Shown: piece by piece, positions 1 through 5,353 of the stretch | Position numbering within the stretch: the stretch's first letter is position 1 | Layout of the letters: each line of letters begins with the position of its first letter | Source: Oscillospiraceae bacterium | GTDB taxonomy: Bacteria > Bacillota > Clostridia > Oscillospirales > Oscillospiraceae | Assembly: GCA_017458025.1 (NCBI GenBank) | Contig: JAFTGG010000268.1 | Location: forward strand, 1-5,412 | Direction: 5' to 3' | Length of the DNA: 5,412 bases | Notes under the pieces: model-generated | Database searches by the model: none | What the model saw: the letters and a program-made list of their open reading frames with translations, nothing else | Told to the model about the DNA's origin: nothing | Program-made: the position numbers and the translations under genes

Positions 1-190
1 GCTGACGCGCCCTTTAAATCGTCGACAAAGGCAAAAGCCTTTGCCGACGAAAAGGCTTCGCTCCGCGCAATGAGTTTTTTCTGACGCACATGTCGTCAGA
101 AAAAACGATTAAAGCTCTTTCGCGCCTTCGGGCGCGAAACTCTGCGAGGCTTTTGTCTACAGTCTGAAGGGCGCGTCGCTGACGCGCCCT
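1..190. repeat. Cluster of nested palindromes; possible structured RNA or interspersed repeat
   Basis: This gene-free stretch is dominated by inverted repeats. Positions 4-14 (GACGCGCCCTT) are perfectly complementary to 167-177 and could close the whole region as an 11-bp stem. Inside lie hairpins at 20-49 (13-bp arms, one mismatch, AAAA loop), 75-105 (perfect 12-bp arms, six T then CTGACG) and 118-139 (9-bp arms around a C(TTCG)G tetraloop, typical of very stable RNA hairpins). Further pairings compete: 35-42 with 51-58, and 32-40 with 147-155. The last arm also forms its own perfect hairpin, 168-177 with 181-190. The 13 bases at 1-13 recur exactly at 178-190, so the window probably starts inside another copy of that palindrome. 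No coding capacity was recognised. It could be an RNA gene, the 3' untranslated region of the minus-strand gene at 200-721, or a repeat family. The pairing is certain; the function is not. Confidence 0.6.
168..190 (-). terminator. Perfect GC-rich hairpin just after the DUF1836 gene
   Basis: Perfect 10-bp stem (AGGGCGCGTC with GACGCGCCCT) around a 3-nt loop, starting 10 bases beyond the stop codon of the minus-strand gene. Its position suits a transcription terminator or mRNA 3'-end protector. On the minus strand it is followed by TCAGACTG, with no U-tract, so it is not a classical intrinsic terminator. On the plus strand the following bases are CCTTTT, only weakly T-rich. Confidence 0.35.
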
Positions 191-199
191 CCTTTTCGT

Positions 200-721
200 T
201 CATTGATCGACCCGCTCACGGAACATTTCCTCGTACAATTCCCGCGCCAGCGCCTGCTCCGCCTGCGCGCGGAGCGCCGCGTGATAGATTTTCGGCGTTC
301 CTAAGTCTGTTTTTGCAGCGTTTGCGGTTTCTCGTGCAGAAGTTTCAAACTCACCGCAAAACTCATCATAAACCGCTCTTTCGTCTCGTTCTTTAATTGA
401 TTGCTGAATCAGATTTTTTATTAGGTCTATCGGCAGACTGGCTTTCAGCACACAAATCATGATGAGATGCGCCAGATGCACGCGGGTATATTTCTTCTTC
501 ACCGGAGGCGGCATCACGCCGAGCTTGACATAGTTGTTCACCATCGACGCCGTGAGCCCCTTGCGGTCAAAACCGGGGCAGCTTCCCAGATAGCGCTCCA
601 TCAGCGACAGCACCTGATCCATATACAGCTCCAGATCGGGCAGCTCCTCCCACCGCGGCAGCCGCTGCTCCGCAATGCGCGCGCAGAGGTTCGCCAAAGC
701 GTCCTGACTGATCTCGCCCAC
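200..721 (-). CDS. DUF1836 family protein, putative MerR-like DNA-binding regulator
   Basis: A 173-residue protein. Residues 54-92 carry the DUF1836 signature: LTASMVNNYVKLGVMPPPVKK, then KYTRVHLAHLIMICVLK. The first part reads like the helix-turn-helix and wing start of a MerR-type winged helix, and the segment before it (WEELPDLELYMDQVLSLMERYL, residues 24-45) is also typical. The start is GTG at 721; a strong AAGGAAGG/AGGTGAG Shine-Dalgarno lies just upstream on the minus strand and supports it over internal methionines. Function is inferred: as I recall, Bacillus subtilis YkrK, a repressor acting on a divergent neighbour, is a relative. Here too the gene faces a divergent target, an SGNH hydrolase, across a spacer with a perfect inverted repeat. 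The part encoding about residues 98-141 (bases 300-430) is distinctly AT-rich compared with the rest. The family call is good; the regulator role is moderate. Confidence 0.85.
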   Translation of the reverse strand: MGEISQDALANLCARIAEQRLPRWEELPDLELYMDQVLSLMERYLGSCPGFDRKGLTASMVNNYVKLGVMPPPVKKKYTRVHLAHLIMICVLKASLPIDLIKNLIQQSIKERDERAVYDEFCGEFETSARETANAAKTDLGTPKIYHAALRAQAEQALARELYEEMFRERVDQ

Positions 722-746
722 GCGGCCTCACCTTCCTTTCGCACCT

Positions 747-775
747 ACCATAACAAATCTGATACAAAAAAACAA
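747..775 (-). promoter_or_regulatory. Candidate promoter of the DUF1836 gene
   Basis: On the minus strand TTGTTT (775-770) and TATGGT (752-747) are separated by 17 bases, within an A/T-rich spacer (seven consecutive T on this strand). This would start transcription near 740, about 20 bases before the GTG codon. The match to the sigma-70/sigma-A consensus is moderate (4 of 6 at each box). Confidence 0.45.
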
Positions 776-796
776 CACTTTTTTACGGCCGCCCTC

Positions 797-825
797 TTGA
801 CAGGGATTTTAATATGCTTTAATAT
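797..825 (+). promoter_or_regulatory. Near-consensus sigma-A promoter of the SGNH hydrolase gene
   Basis: TTGACA (797-802), 17-base spacer, TAATAT (820-825): a perfect -35 and a 5/6 match -10 at ideal spacing. Transcription would begin near 832, leaving a leader of about 30 bases before the ATG at 863. The -10 box sits inside the left arm of the inverted repeat at 820-844. TTTAATATG also occurs twice in direct orientation (808-816 and 818-826), ten bases apart. Confidence 0.75.
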
Positions 826-844
826 GGTATCAAATACCATATTA
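820..844. promoter_or_regulatory. Perfect inverted repeat over the -10/+1 region; probable operator
   Basis: TAATATGGTAT (820-830) and its exact reverse complement (834-844) flank a CAA spacer, giving an 11-bp-arm palindrome. It covers the -10 box and the predicted start site of the hydrolase promoter, the classical place for a repressor to block RNA polymerase. The obvious candidate to bind it is the divergent DUF1836 protein; that is inference. As RNA it could also form a 5' hairpin in part of the leader. Confidence 0.6.
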
Positions 845-862
845 TCTAAAGCGGGTGAACGC

Positions 863-1528
863 ATGAACGTGACCGTATACGGCGACTCGATCCTGAAGGG
901 CGTGCTGTACGAAAACGGGCGGTACGTCGTCGAGCGGGCTTGGGAGGACAAGCTCATCGACCGCTTCGGCCTGCGCGTCACCAACCGCTCCCGCTTCGGC
1001 GGCACGCTGCCCAAGGCCATGACGCGCATCGAACGCGACGCGGAAGCGCCCGCCGCGGGCGAATACGCGCTGCTGGAGTTCGGCGGCAACGACTGCGACT
1101 ACGACTGGCCGGCGATTGCCGCCGCGCCCGAGGCGGCGCACGAGTGCAAAACGCCGCCGGAGCGCTTCATGGACTGTTACCGCCGCGCGATCCGCCTGCT
1201 GCGCGGCAGCGGGCGGACGCCGGTGCTCGCGACGCTCCCGCCCGTCAACGCCGAGCTGTATCTCCGCTTCCTCTGCCGCGACGGGCTCAGCCGCGAGAAT
1301 ATCGTCCGCTGGCTCGGCGACGTGCAGCGCATCTATCGCTGGCAGGAGAACTACTCGCAGATGGCCCTGCAGCTCGCCCGCGAGGAGGGCGCGCCGCTCA
1401 TCGACCTGCGCCGCCCGTTTTTGCAGGATACGCGCCCGTTCGCGGCGCTGCTCTGCGCCGACGGCGTCCACCCGTCGCGTCTCGGGCAGGACCTGCTGTA
1501 TGAGGCGTTCTGCGCCGCGATCCCCTGA
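863..1528 (+). CDS. SGNH/GDSL-family hydrolase (putative esterase)
   Basis: A 221-residue protein with the SGNH hydrolase blocks in order. Block I is GDS with nucleophile Ser9 (VYGDSI). The block II glycine lies around Gly46-47 (RFGGT), block III is GGND at 74-77 with Asn76, and block V is DGVHP at 200-204 with Asp200 and His203. All catalytic and oxyanion residues are therefore present. Family members hydrolyse ester bonds in lipids, acyl groups or acetylated sugars; the substrate cannot be read here. No signal peptide is visible, as the protein begins directly with the first strand and GDS, so a cytoplasmic location is likely. The frame stays open upstream of 863, but the start at 863 fits because the GDS block then falls at residue 7, a promoter and palindrome lie just upstream, and GGGTGA at 853-858 can serve as a modest ribosome binding site. 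It is divergent from the DUF1836 gene and followed by its own terminator. Confidence 0.9.
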   Translation: MNVTVYGDSILKGVLYENGRYVVERAWEDKLIDRFGLRVTNRSRFGGTLPKAMTRIERDAEAPAAGEYALLEFGGNDCDYDWPAIAAAPEAAHECKTPPERFMDCYRRAIRLLRGSGRTPVLATLPPVNAELYLRFLCRDGLSRENIVRWLGDVQRIYRWQENYSQMALQLAREEGAPLIDLRRPFLQDTRPFAALLCADGVHPSRLGQDLLYEAFCAAIP

Positions 1529-1548
1529 GTGCGGTTTTCCCCTCTTTT

Positions 1549-1590
1549 AGATCGCGCCCTTCGATTTTTTCGATTGGGCGCGATCTTTTT
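1549..1590 (+). terminator. Intrinsic terminator of the SGNH hydrolase gene
   Basis: Perfect 11-bp GC-rich stem, AGATCGCGCCC (1549-1559) with GGGCGCGATCT (1576-1586), running into a T5 tract (1586-1590). The 16-base apex holds a second small TCGA/TCGA pairing (1561-1564 with 1570-1573). It lies 20 bases after the stop codon and directly before the next promoter, separating the two transcription units. No comparable T-tract exists on the minus strand, so it should work mainly on plus-strand transcripts. Confidence 0.85.
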
Positions 1591-1600
1591 CTCGCGCGCC

Positions 1601-1629
1601 TTGACATTCTCCCAAAAGCGGACTAAGAT
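1601..1629 (+). promoter_or_regulatory. Near-consensus sigma-A promoter of the LysR operon
   Basis: TTGACA (1601-1606), 17 bases, TAAGAT (1624-1629): a perfect -35 and a 4/6 match -10 at ideal spacing. The predicted start is near 1636, about 35 bases before the LysR ATG. It is the only good promoter seen ahead of the three closely packed genes that follow. Confidence 0.75.
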
Positions 1630-1641
1630 GCCTTTGTTCCC

Positions 1642-1656
1642 ATGACAGTTATTCAT
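1642..1656. promoter_or_regulatory. Candidate LysR-type (T-N11-A) box for autoregulation
   Basis: ATGA-N7-TCAT forms a 15-base interrupted dyad that fits the T-N11-A pattern of LysR-family binding sites (T1643, A1655). It lies just downstream of the predicted transcription start and before the LysR gene, a position suited to negative autoregulation. Short dyads of this kind occur by chance, so confidence is low. Confidence 0.3.
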
Positions 1657-1670
1657 ACAAGAGGAATCCT

Positions 1671-2552
1671 ATGGAAAGCAAAAAATTAGAGGCGCTGTTG
1701 ATGGCGGCGGACCTCGGCAGCTTTACCAAGGCGGCGGAGGTGCTGGGCTACACGCAGTCGGGTCTGACGCACATGATGAACTCGCTGGAGCGCGAGATCG
1801 GCTTTCAGTTGCTCGACCGGGGGCGGCACGGCGTCCGCTTGACCGAGGAAGGCGAAAAGCTCGCGCCGCTGATGCGCGAATTTCTGCGCGCGGGCGCGGA
1901 GCTGGACGACACGGTGGCGCAGTTGTCCGCCTCGCGCAGCGAAACGATCCACGCCGCCGCGTACGCGAGCCTCGCGATGCACTGGCTGCCCGCCATCATT
2001 CAGGAGTTCCGCGCGGAGAACCCGACGGTCGACGTCGATATCCGCATGGCGGACCACGTCGACGCGCCGTACAAGCTGCTTTCGCAGGGCAAGATGGACG
2101 TCATCTTCGTCAGCCGGCAGGAGCCCGGGCCCTATGATTGGGTACACCTCAAGGACGACGCCATGTACGCCGTGCTGCCGCTGGACTACCCGACCGAGGG
2201 CAGGACGGCGTTCTCGCTGCACGGCTTTGACGGCAAGGACTTTCTGATGCCCGCGCAGGGCTTTGACAAGGATATTCTGCGCATTTTCGACCGCGAGGGC
2301 GTCCACGCCAATATCCAGCCGACGGTCGTGGACGACGCGACGGTGGTGAACATGGTGAGCCACGGCCTCGGCATCAGCATGATGACGGAGCTGACGCTCA
2401 AGGGCCGTACCGACCATGTGCTGACGCTGCCGGTGGAGCCCGCCGCGTCCCGCGAGCTGGGCGTCGCGGTGCGTTCGCTGCACGACGCGCCGGAAAACCT
2501 CAAAAAATTCATCGCCTGCACGCAGCGCATCGTGCGCGAGCTGTCGCAATAA
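1671..2552 (+). CDS. LysR-type transcriptional regulator
   Basis: A 293-residue protein of usual family length. Residues 1-60 form the LysR winged helix-turn-helix: MESKKLEALLMAADLGSFTK with AAEVLGYTQSGLTHMMNSLE, recognition helix about 28-44, wing FQLLDRGRHGVRLTEEG. A linker helix follows (about 62-88), then a periplasmic-binding-protein-like effector domain from about 91 to 290, including the typical VNMVSHGLGISMMTEL segment at 226-241. These proteins bind DNA as tetramers and respond to a small ligand, which cannot be inferred here. GAGGAA at 1661-1666 is the ribosome binding site and the ATG at 1671 starts the HTH at the expected position. Unlike the common layout, in which LysR is divergent from its target, this gene is the first of a co-directional operon, so it probably controls its own operon from the promoter at 1601-1629. 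Confidence 0.93.
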   Translation: MESKKLEALLMAADLGSFTKAAEVLGYTQSGLTHMMNSLEREIGFQLLDRGRHGVRLTEEGEKLAPLMREFLRAGAELDDTVAQLSASRSETIHAAAYASLAMHWLPAIIQEFRAENPTVDVDIRMADHVDAPYKLLSQGKMDVIFVSRQEPGPYDWVHLKDDAMYAVLPLDYPTEGRTAFSLHGFDGKDFLMPAQGFDKDILRIFDREGVHANIQPTVVDDATVVNMVSHGLGISMMTELTLKGRTDHVLTLPVEPAASRELGVAVRSLHDAPENLKKFIACTQRIVRELSQ

Positions 2553-2556
2553 GGAG
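2551..2556 (+). promoter_or_regulatory. Ribosome binding site overlapping the LysR stop codon
   Basis: AAGGAG begins inside the TAA stop of the LysR gene (2550-2552) and precedes the ATG at 2563 by 6 bases. It fixes the start of the second gene and suggests translational coupling between the regulator and that enzyme. Confidence 0.8.
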
Positions 2557-2562
2557 AAACGT

Positions 2563-3963
2563 ATGCTGACATTCAAACCCGTGACCCGGCGCGATCTGAC
2601 GCGCCTGCGCCGCTATTACGAGCACTGCGATTACCGCCTGTGCGAATACTCGGCGCTTGTCAAGCTGATGTGGCGCGAGCACCTGCATTCCGCGTGGGCG
2701 GAGGAGGCGGGGTGCCTTCTCATCTGCAACTGCATCGACGGCAAGCTCTGCTTCGACTACCCCGTGCCGGGGCCGGAGGGCGACGAGGACGCCGCGCTCG
2801 CCGCCATCGAGACGCTGTGCATGGAAAAGGGCCTGCCGCTCGAAATCTCCGTTGTACCGGCGCACAAGGCGCCGAAGCTGCTCGCGCGCTATCCGCGCTT
2901 CCGGCTGACCAATATCCGCTCGTGGCGGGATTACCTCTACGAGGCGGAGTCGCTGCGCGATTTTCCCGGCCGGCACTATTCCGGCCAGCGCAACCACGTC
3001 AACAAGTTCCGCAAGCTCTATCCCGACGCGGCGTTTCGCCCGCTCGGCAAGGACGACGCGGCGCTCATCGAGCAGTTCTGGCGCGACTATGACGAGGTCT
3101 TTGCCAAAGACTCCATGAAGGCGCGGCGCGACCTGCGCCTCTCGAAGCAGATGCTCAAGCTCGTCGACCGCCCGTACTTTCTCGCCGGCGGCATGGAGCT
3201 GGACGGAAAGCTGCTCTCCGTCGCGCTCGCGGAGCGCTGCGGCGACACGCTGCACGTCCACATCGAAAAGGCGCTCTACGGCTACGAGGGCGTGTATCCG
3301 GCGACCGTGCAGGAGTTCGCGCGCTGCTACGCCGCAGACGGCGTGCGCTGGATCAACCGCGAGGACGACGCCGACGACAAGGGGCTTCGCACCTCGAAGC
3401 TTCAATATCTCCCCTCGGAGCTGGCGGAGAAATACTGCTTCGACGTGGAAAACGAGCTCTACGCGCTGGACGAAATCCCGACGCTGACCACCGAGCGCCT
3501 GACGCTCTCGGCGCTTACCGAGGCGGACAAGGCCGTTTACAACAAGCTCTGCCTCGACGACGAGCGCAACAAGTATTGGGGCTACGACTACCGCGAGGAT
3601 TGGAACGGCGAGCCGTTCGAGGACTACTTCCTGAACGTCGCGCGCGAGGACTTTGCCCGCCACGCCGCGGTCAACTTCGCCGTGCGGCTGCGCGGCAAGT
3701 GCGTCGGCGAGGCTGTGCTTTACCGCTTCGACGGGCGCGGCGGCGCGGAGCTCGGCTGCCGCATCGCGCCGGAGTACGCCGGAAACGGCTACGGCACGGA
3801 GGCGTTCGCCGCGGTCGCAAATTGGGGGCTGTACGAGCTCCAGCTCGCACGCGTCGTCGCCAAGTGCTATAAGCAGAACGACGCGTCGCAGCGCATGCTG
3901 TCGTCCTGCATGCGCCGCTCCGGCGAGGACGAAACGTTCTACTATTTCAATAAGGAAGTCTGA
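2563..3963 (+). CDS. DUF2156 domain fused to a RimJ/RimL-type GNAT acetyltransferase
   Basis: A 466-residue two-domain protein. Residues 1 to about 300 match DUF2156, the fold of the catalytic part of phosphatidylglycerol lysyltransferase (MprF) built from GNAT-like halves. Recognisable segments are DYLYEAESLRDFPGRHYSGQ followed by RNHVNKFRKLYPD (123-154), HIEKALYGYEGVYPATVQEF (233-252) and WINREDDADDKGLRTSKLQY (263-282). Residues about 307-466 form a GNAT domain of the Acetyltransf_3 type. It opens with TTERLTLSALTEAD and carries the acetyl-CoA pyrophosphate loop EYAGNGYGTEAF (404-415), then ND-ASQRML (439-446). No MprF-like membrane part is present, so it should be soluble. Known relatives move acyl or aminoacyl groups to amines or lipids; the acceptor here is unknown. 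It follows the LysR gene by 10 bases and precedes the membrane-protein gene by 6, so all three are probably co-transcribed. The fusion is continuous with no frameshift. Domain calls are firm; function is open. Confidence 0.88.
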   Translation: MLTFKPVTRRDLTRLRRYYEHCDYRLCEYSALVKLMWREHLHSAWAEEAGCLLICNCIDGKLCFDYPVPGPEGDEDAALAAIETLCMEKGLPLEISVVPAHKAPKLLARYPRFRLTNIRSWRDYLYEAESLRDFPGRHYSGQRNHVNKFRKLYPDAAFRPLGKDDAALIEQFWRDYDEVFAKDSMKARRDLRLSKQMLKLVDRPYFLAGGMELDGKLLSVALAERCGDTLHVHIEKALYGYEGVYPATVQEFARCYAADGVRWINREDDADDKGLRTSKLQYLPSELAEKYCFDVENELYALDEIPTLTTERLTLSALTEADKAVYNKLCLDDERNKYWGYDYREDWNGEPFEDYFLNVAREDFARHAAVNFAVRLRGKCVGEAVLYRFDGRGGAELGCRIAPEYAGNGYGTEAFAAVANWGLYELQLARVVAKCYKQNDASQRMLSSCMRRSGEDETFYYFNKEV

Positions 3964-3969
3964 CGCAAA

Positions 3970-5103
3970 ATGACGGTTCTCTCTTTCTGCTTTGACGCCG
4001 CGATCGTCGTGCTGGGCGCGACCGGCGCGGCGCTGAGCTTCCGCGCCGAGGGTTGGACGGCGTTTCAGTACTACACGCTCGACAGCAACCTGCTTCTGCT
4101 GCTCGCCTGCGCCGTGCAGGCATGGTACGAGGCGTGTATCCTGCGCGGCAAGCGGTTCTATGTGCCGAGCTGGGCGCGTGTGCTCAAATACTTCGCGGTC
4201 TGCGCCGTGATGGTCACGCTGTTCGTCGTGCTGCTAATCCTCGTGCCGATGGCGGGCGGGCTGCCCGCGCTGCCGACCGCGATGCTGTCCGGGGCGATGC
4301 TCTATCACCACCTGCTCTGTCCTGTGCTCGGCGTACTCTCGTTCGCCCTGCTCGACCGCGTGAGCCTGCCGGACAGGCGCGTTACGCTCTGGGCGGTCGC
4401 GCCGACGCTGCTGTACGCGTTCGTCACGATCGTGTTGAACGCCGCGCGGCTGCTGCGCGGCCCGTATCCGTTTCTCTACGTCTATGAGCAGCCGCTGTAT
4501 ATGAGCGTCGTCTGGTGTGCCGTGATCTGCGGCCTTGCGTGGGTGCTGGCGTTCCTCGTGTGGCGGCTCGCGCTGCGTCTCAGCGAGCCGCGGGAGCGCG
4601 GCTTCGCCCTCCCCGAAGCCGAGGCGTGGACGGCGGACGGGTACATCAAGAACCAGGACGCGCTGTCCGCCTACGTCTACCGCACCATTCCCGCGAGCGA
4701 CAACTCCTGCGGCCCCGTCGCGGCGTTCGACCTGCGGAGGCGCGCGGGGCAGGACGCCAAATTCGCGGACGTGCTCGCCGAGATGGACGGCATGCATCTG
4801 CTGCGCGTCCCCGGCCCGACATTCCTGTACGTCATGCGCCGGTATCTGCGCAAGTACCTGCCCGGCTGGCGCGAGGTACGCGGGCAGGACGCCGCCGTCG
4901 CCGCCGCGGAGGAAAGCCGCATGGGCGTCTTCCGCTACCACGAGCAGAAGGTGCCGCACTTCGTGCCGTACTTCCGCGCGGAAAACAACAAGTTCCGCTT
5001 TTTTAACGTCAGCGACGGCCAAGAGGACGTGACTCTCACGATGGCGGAGTTTGCAAAAGGCCACTTTTCCGGCGGCAGCGTCAAGCTCATCTATTGGGAA
5101 TGA
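3970..5103 (+). CDS. Six-helix membrane protein (Pr6Pr/AIG1-like) with C-terminal C39-like cysteine-peptidase-type domain
   Basis: A 377-residue protein. The first 205 residues hold about six hydrophobic helices (roughly 4-22, 37-56, 72-94, 103-129, 138-160, 177-203). They include FQYYTLDSNLLLLL (32-45) and a histidine pair in LYHHLLCPVL (111-120), which resembles the Pr6Pr/FAR-17a-AIG1 membrane family. In animal AIG1/ADTRP a Thr and a His are catalytic for lipid ester hydrolysis; Thr36 and His113/114 are possible counterparts. Residues about 225-377 are soluble and resemble a papain/C39-type fold: SDNSCGPVAAFDLRRRAG with Cys247, PHFVPYF with His330, then FRFFNVSDG with Asn346 or Asp349, followed by a TMAEF segment. 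With an even helix count both ends should face the same side, presumably the cytoplasm. No signal peptide and no ABC transporter are seen. The start at 3970 follows the previous stop by 6 bases; AAGGAAG at 3952-3958 is a rather distant ribosome binding site. The membrane call is firm, the peptidase-like call moderate, and the substrate unknown. Confidence 0.75.
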   Translation: MTVLSFCFDAAIVVLGATGAALSFRAEGWTAFQYYTLDSNLLLLLACAVQAWYEACILRGKRFYVPSWARVLKYFAVCAVMVTLFVVLLILVPMAGGLPALPTAMLSGAMLYHHLLCPVLGVLSFALLDRVSLPDRRVTLWAVAPTLLYAFVTIVLNAARLLRGPYPFLYVYEQPLYMSVVWCAVICGLAWVLAFLVWRLALRLSEPRERGFALPEAEAWTADGYIKNQDALSAYVYRTIPASDNSCGPVAAFDLRRRAGQDAKFADVLAEMDGMHLLRVPGPTFLYVMRRYLRKYLPGWREVRGQDAAVAAAEESRMGVFRYHEQKVPHFVPYFRAENNKFRFFNVSDGQEDVTLTMAEFAKGHFSGGSVKLIYWE

Positions 5104-5145
5104 TCGCGAGCGTCCCATTTGCCGCCATTTCCGCAGCGCTTATAC

Positions 5146-5313
5146 TAGGCCTTGTTTGAAAAATGCCGGCATACCCAAACGGCGGGTCTTTTTCCGCCAT
5201 ACTGCGGCAATTTTTCTTGCAATACACAGAGTATTGCCGCGTCAAATTGGCCTTGTCCGGCAAAAAAAATCCCTCGCCGTTGGTCGCGTTGCCCATTTTT
5301 CAAACAAGGCCTA
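5146..5313. mobile_element. MITE-like element, 168 bp with perfect 20-bp terminal inverted repeats
   Basis: TAGGCCTTGTTTGAAAAATG (5146-5165) is repeated as an exact reverse complement at 5294-5313. Both ends finish in TA, which may be a duplicated TA target with the element proper at 5148-5311. The interior has no believable gene but several hairpins: 5181-5185 with 5194-5198, 5204-5211 with 5233-5240, and 5219-5225 with 5231-5237. GGCCTTGT from the terminal repeat recurs internally at 5249-5256, followed by an A-rich run as in the termini. Small size, no transposase and TA ends fit a non-autonomous element moved in trans by a transposase that duplicates TA (IS630/Tc1 or an IS5-related group); which one cannot be told. 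It sits 42 bases after the end of the LysR operon. No clear terminator is seen between them, so its hairpins may help end transcription. Confidence 0.8.
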
Positions 5314-5353
5314 AAATCATTTAAAAGGATTCCGTTTATGATATCTTTTTGTA

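Noticed and set aside
75..105. Intrinsic terminator at the T6-stem-A6 hairpin
   Set aside because: The T-run precedes and the A-run follows the stem on both strands, so the U-tract is part of the stem rather than downstream of a GC-rich hairpin.
1..190. CRISPR array
   Set aside because: There are palindromes but no regularly spaced identical direct repeats with unique spacers, and no cas genes nearby.
467..862. Upstream extension of the SGNH hydrolase frame (open from an ATG at 467)
   Set aside because: It would overlap the DUF1836 gene on the opposite strand and run through the promoter and palindrome. The GDS block sits at the usual distance from the ATG at 863.
842..1471. Long open frame on the minus strand opposite the SGNH hydrolase
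   Set aside because: Antisense shadow of a high-GC gene: arginine-, alanine- and valine-rich composition, no recognisable domain, while the plus frame has all the SGNH motifs.
1686..2576. Long minus-strand open frame opposite the LysR gene
   Set aside because: Shadow frame with low-complexity Arg/Val/His composition; the plus frame is a clear LysR regulator.
2509..3663. 384-codon minus-strand open frame opposite the DUF2156-GNAT gene
   Set aside because: It overlaps well-supported coding sequence, shows no family motif and is explained by GC-rich codon structure.
5095..5117. Terminator at the end of the LysR operon (TGGGA...TCCCA)
   Set aside because: Only a 5-bp stem with a 13-base loop and no real T-tract; too weak to call.
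4234..5118. 294-codon minus-strand open frame opposite the membrane protein
   Set aside because: No hydrophobic or domain pattern of its own; the plus frame has clear membrane helices and conserved motifs.
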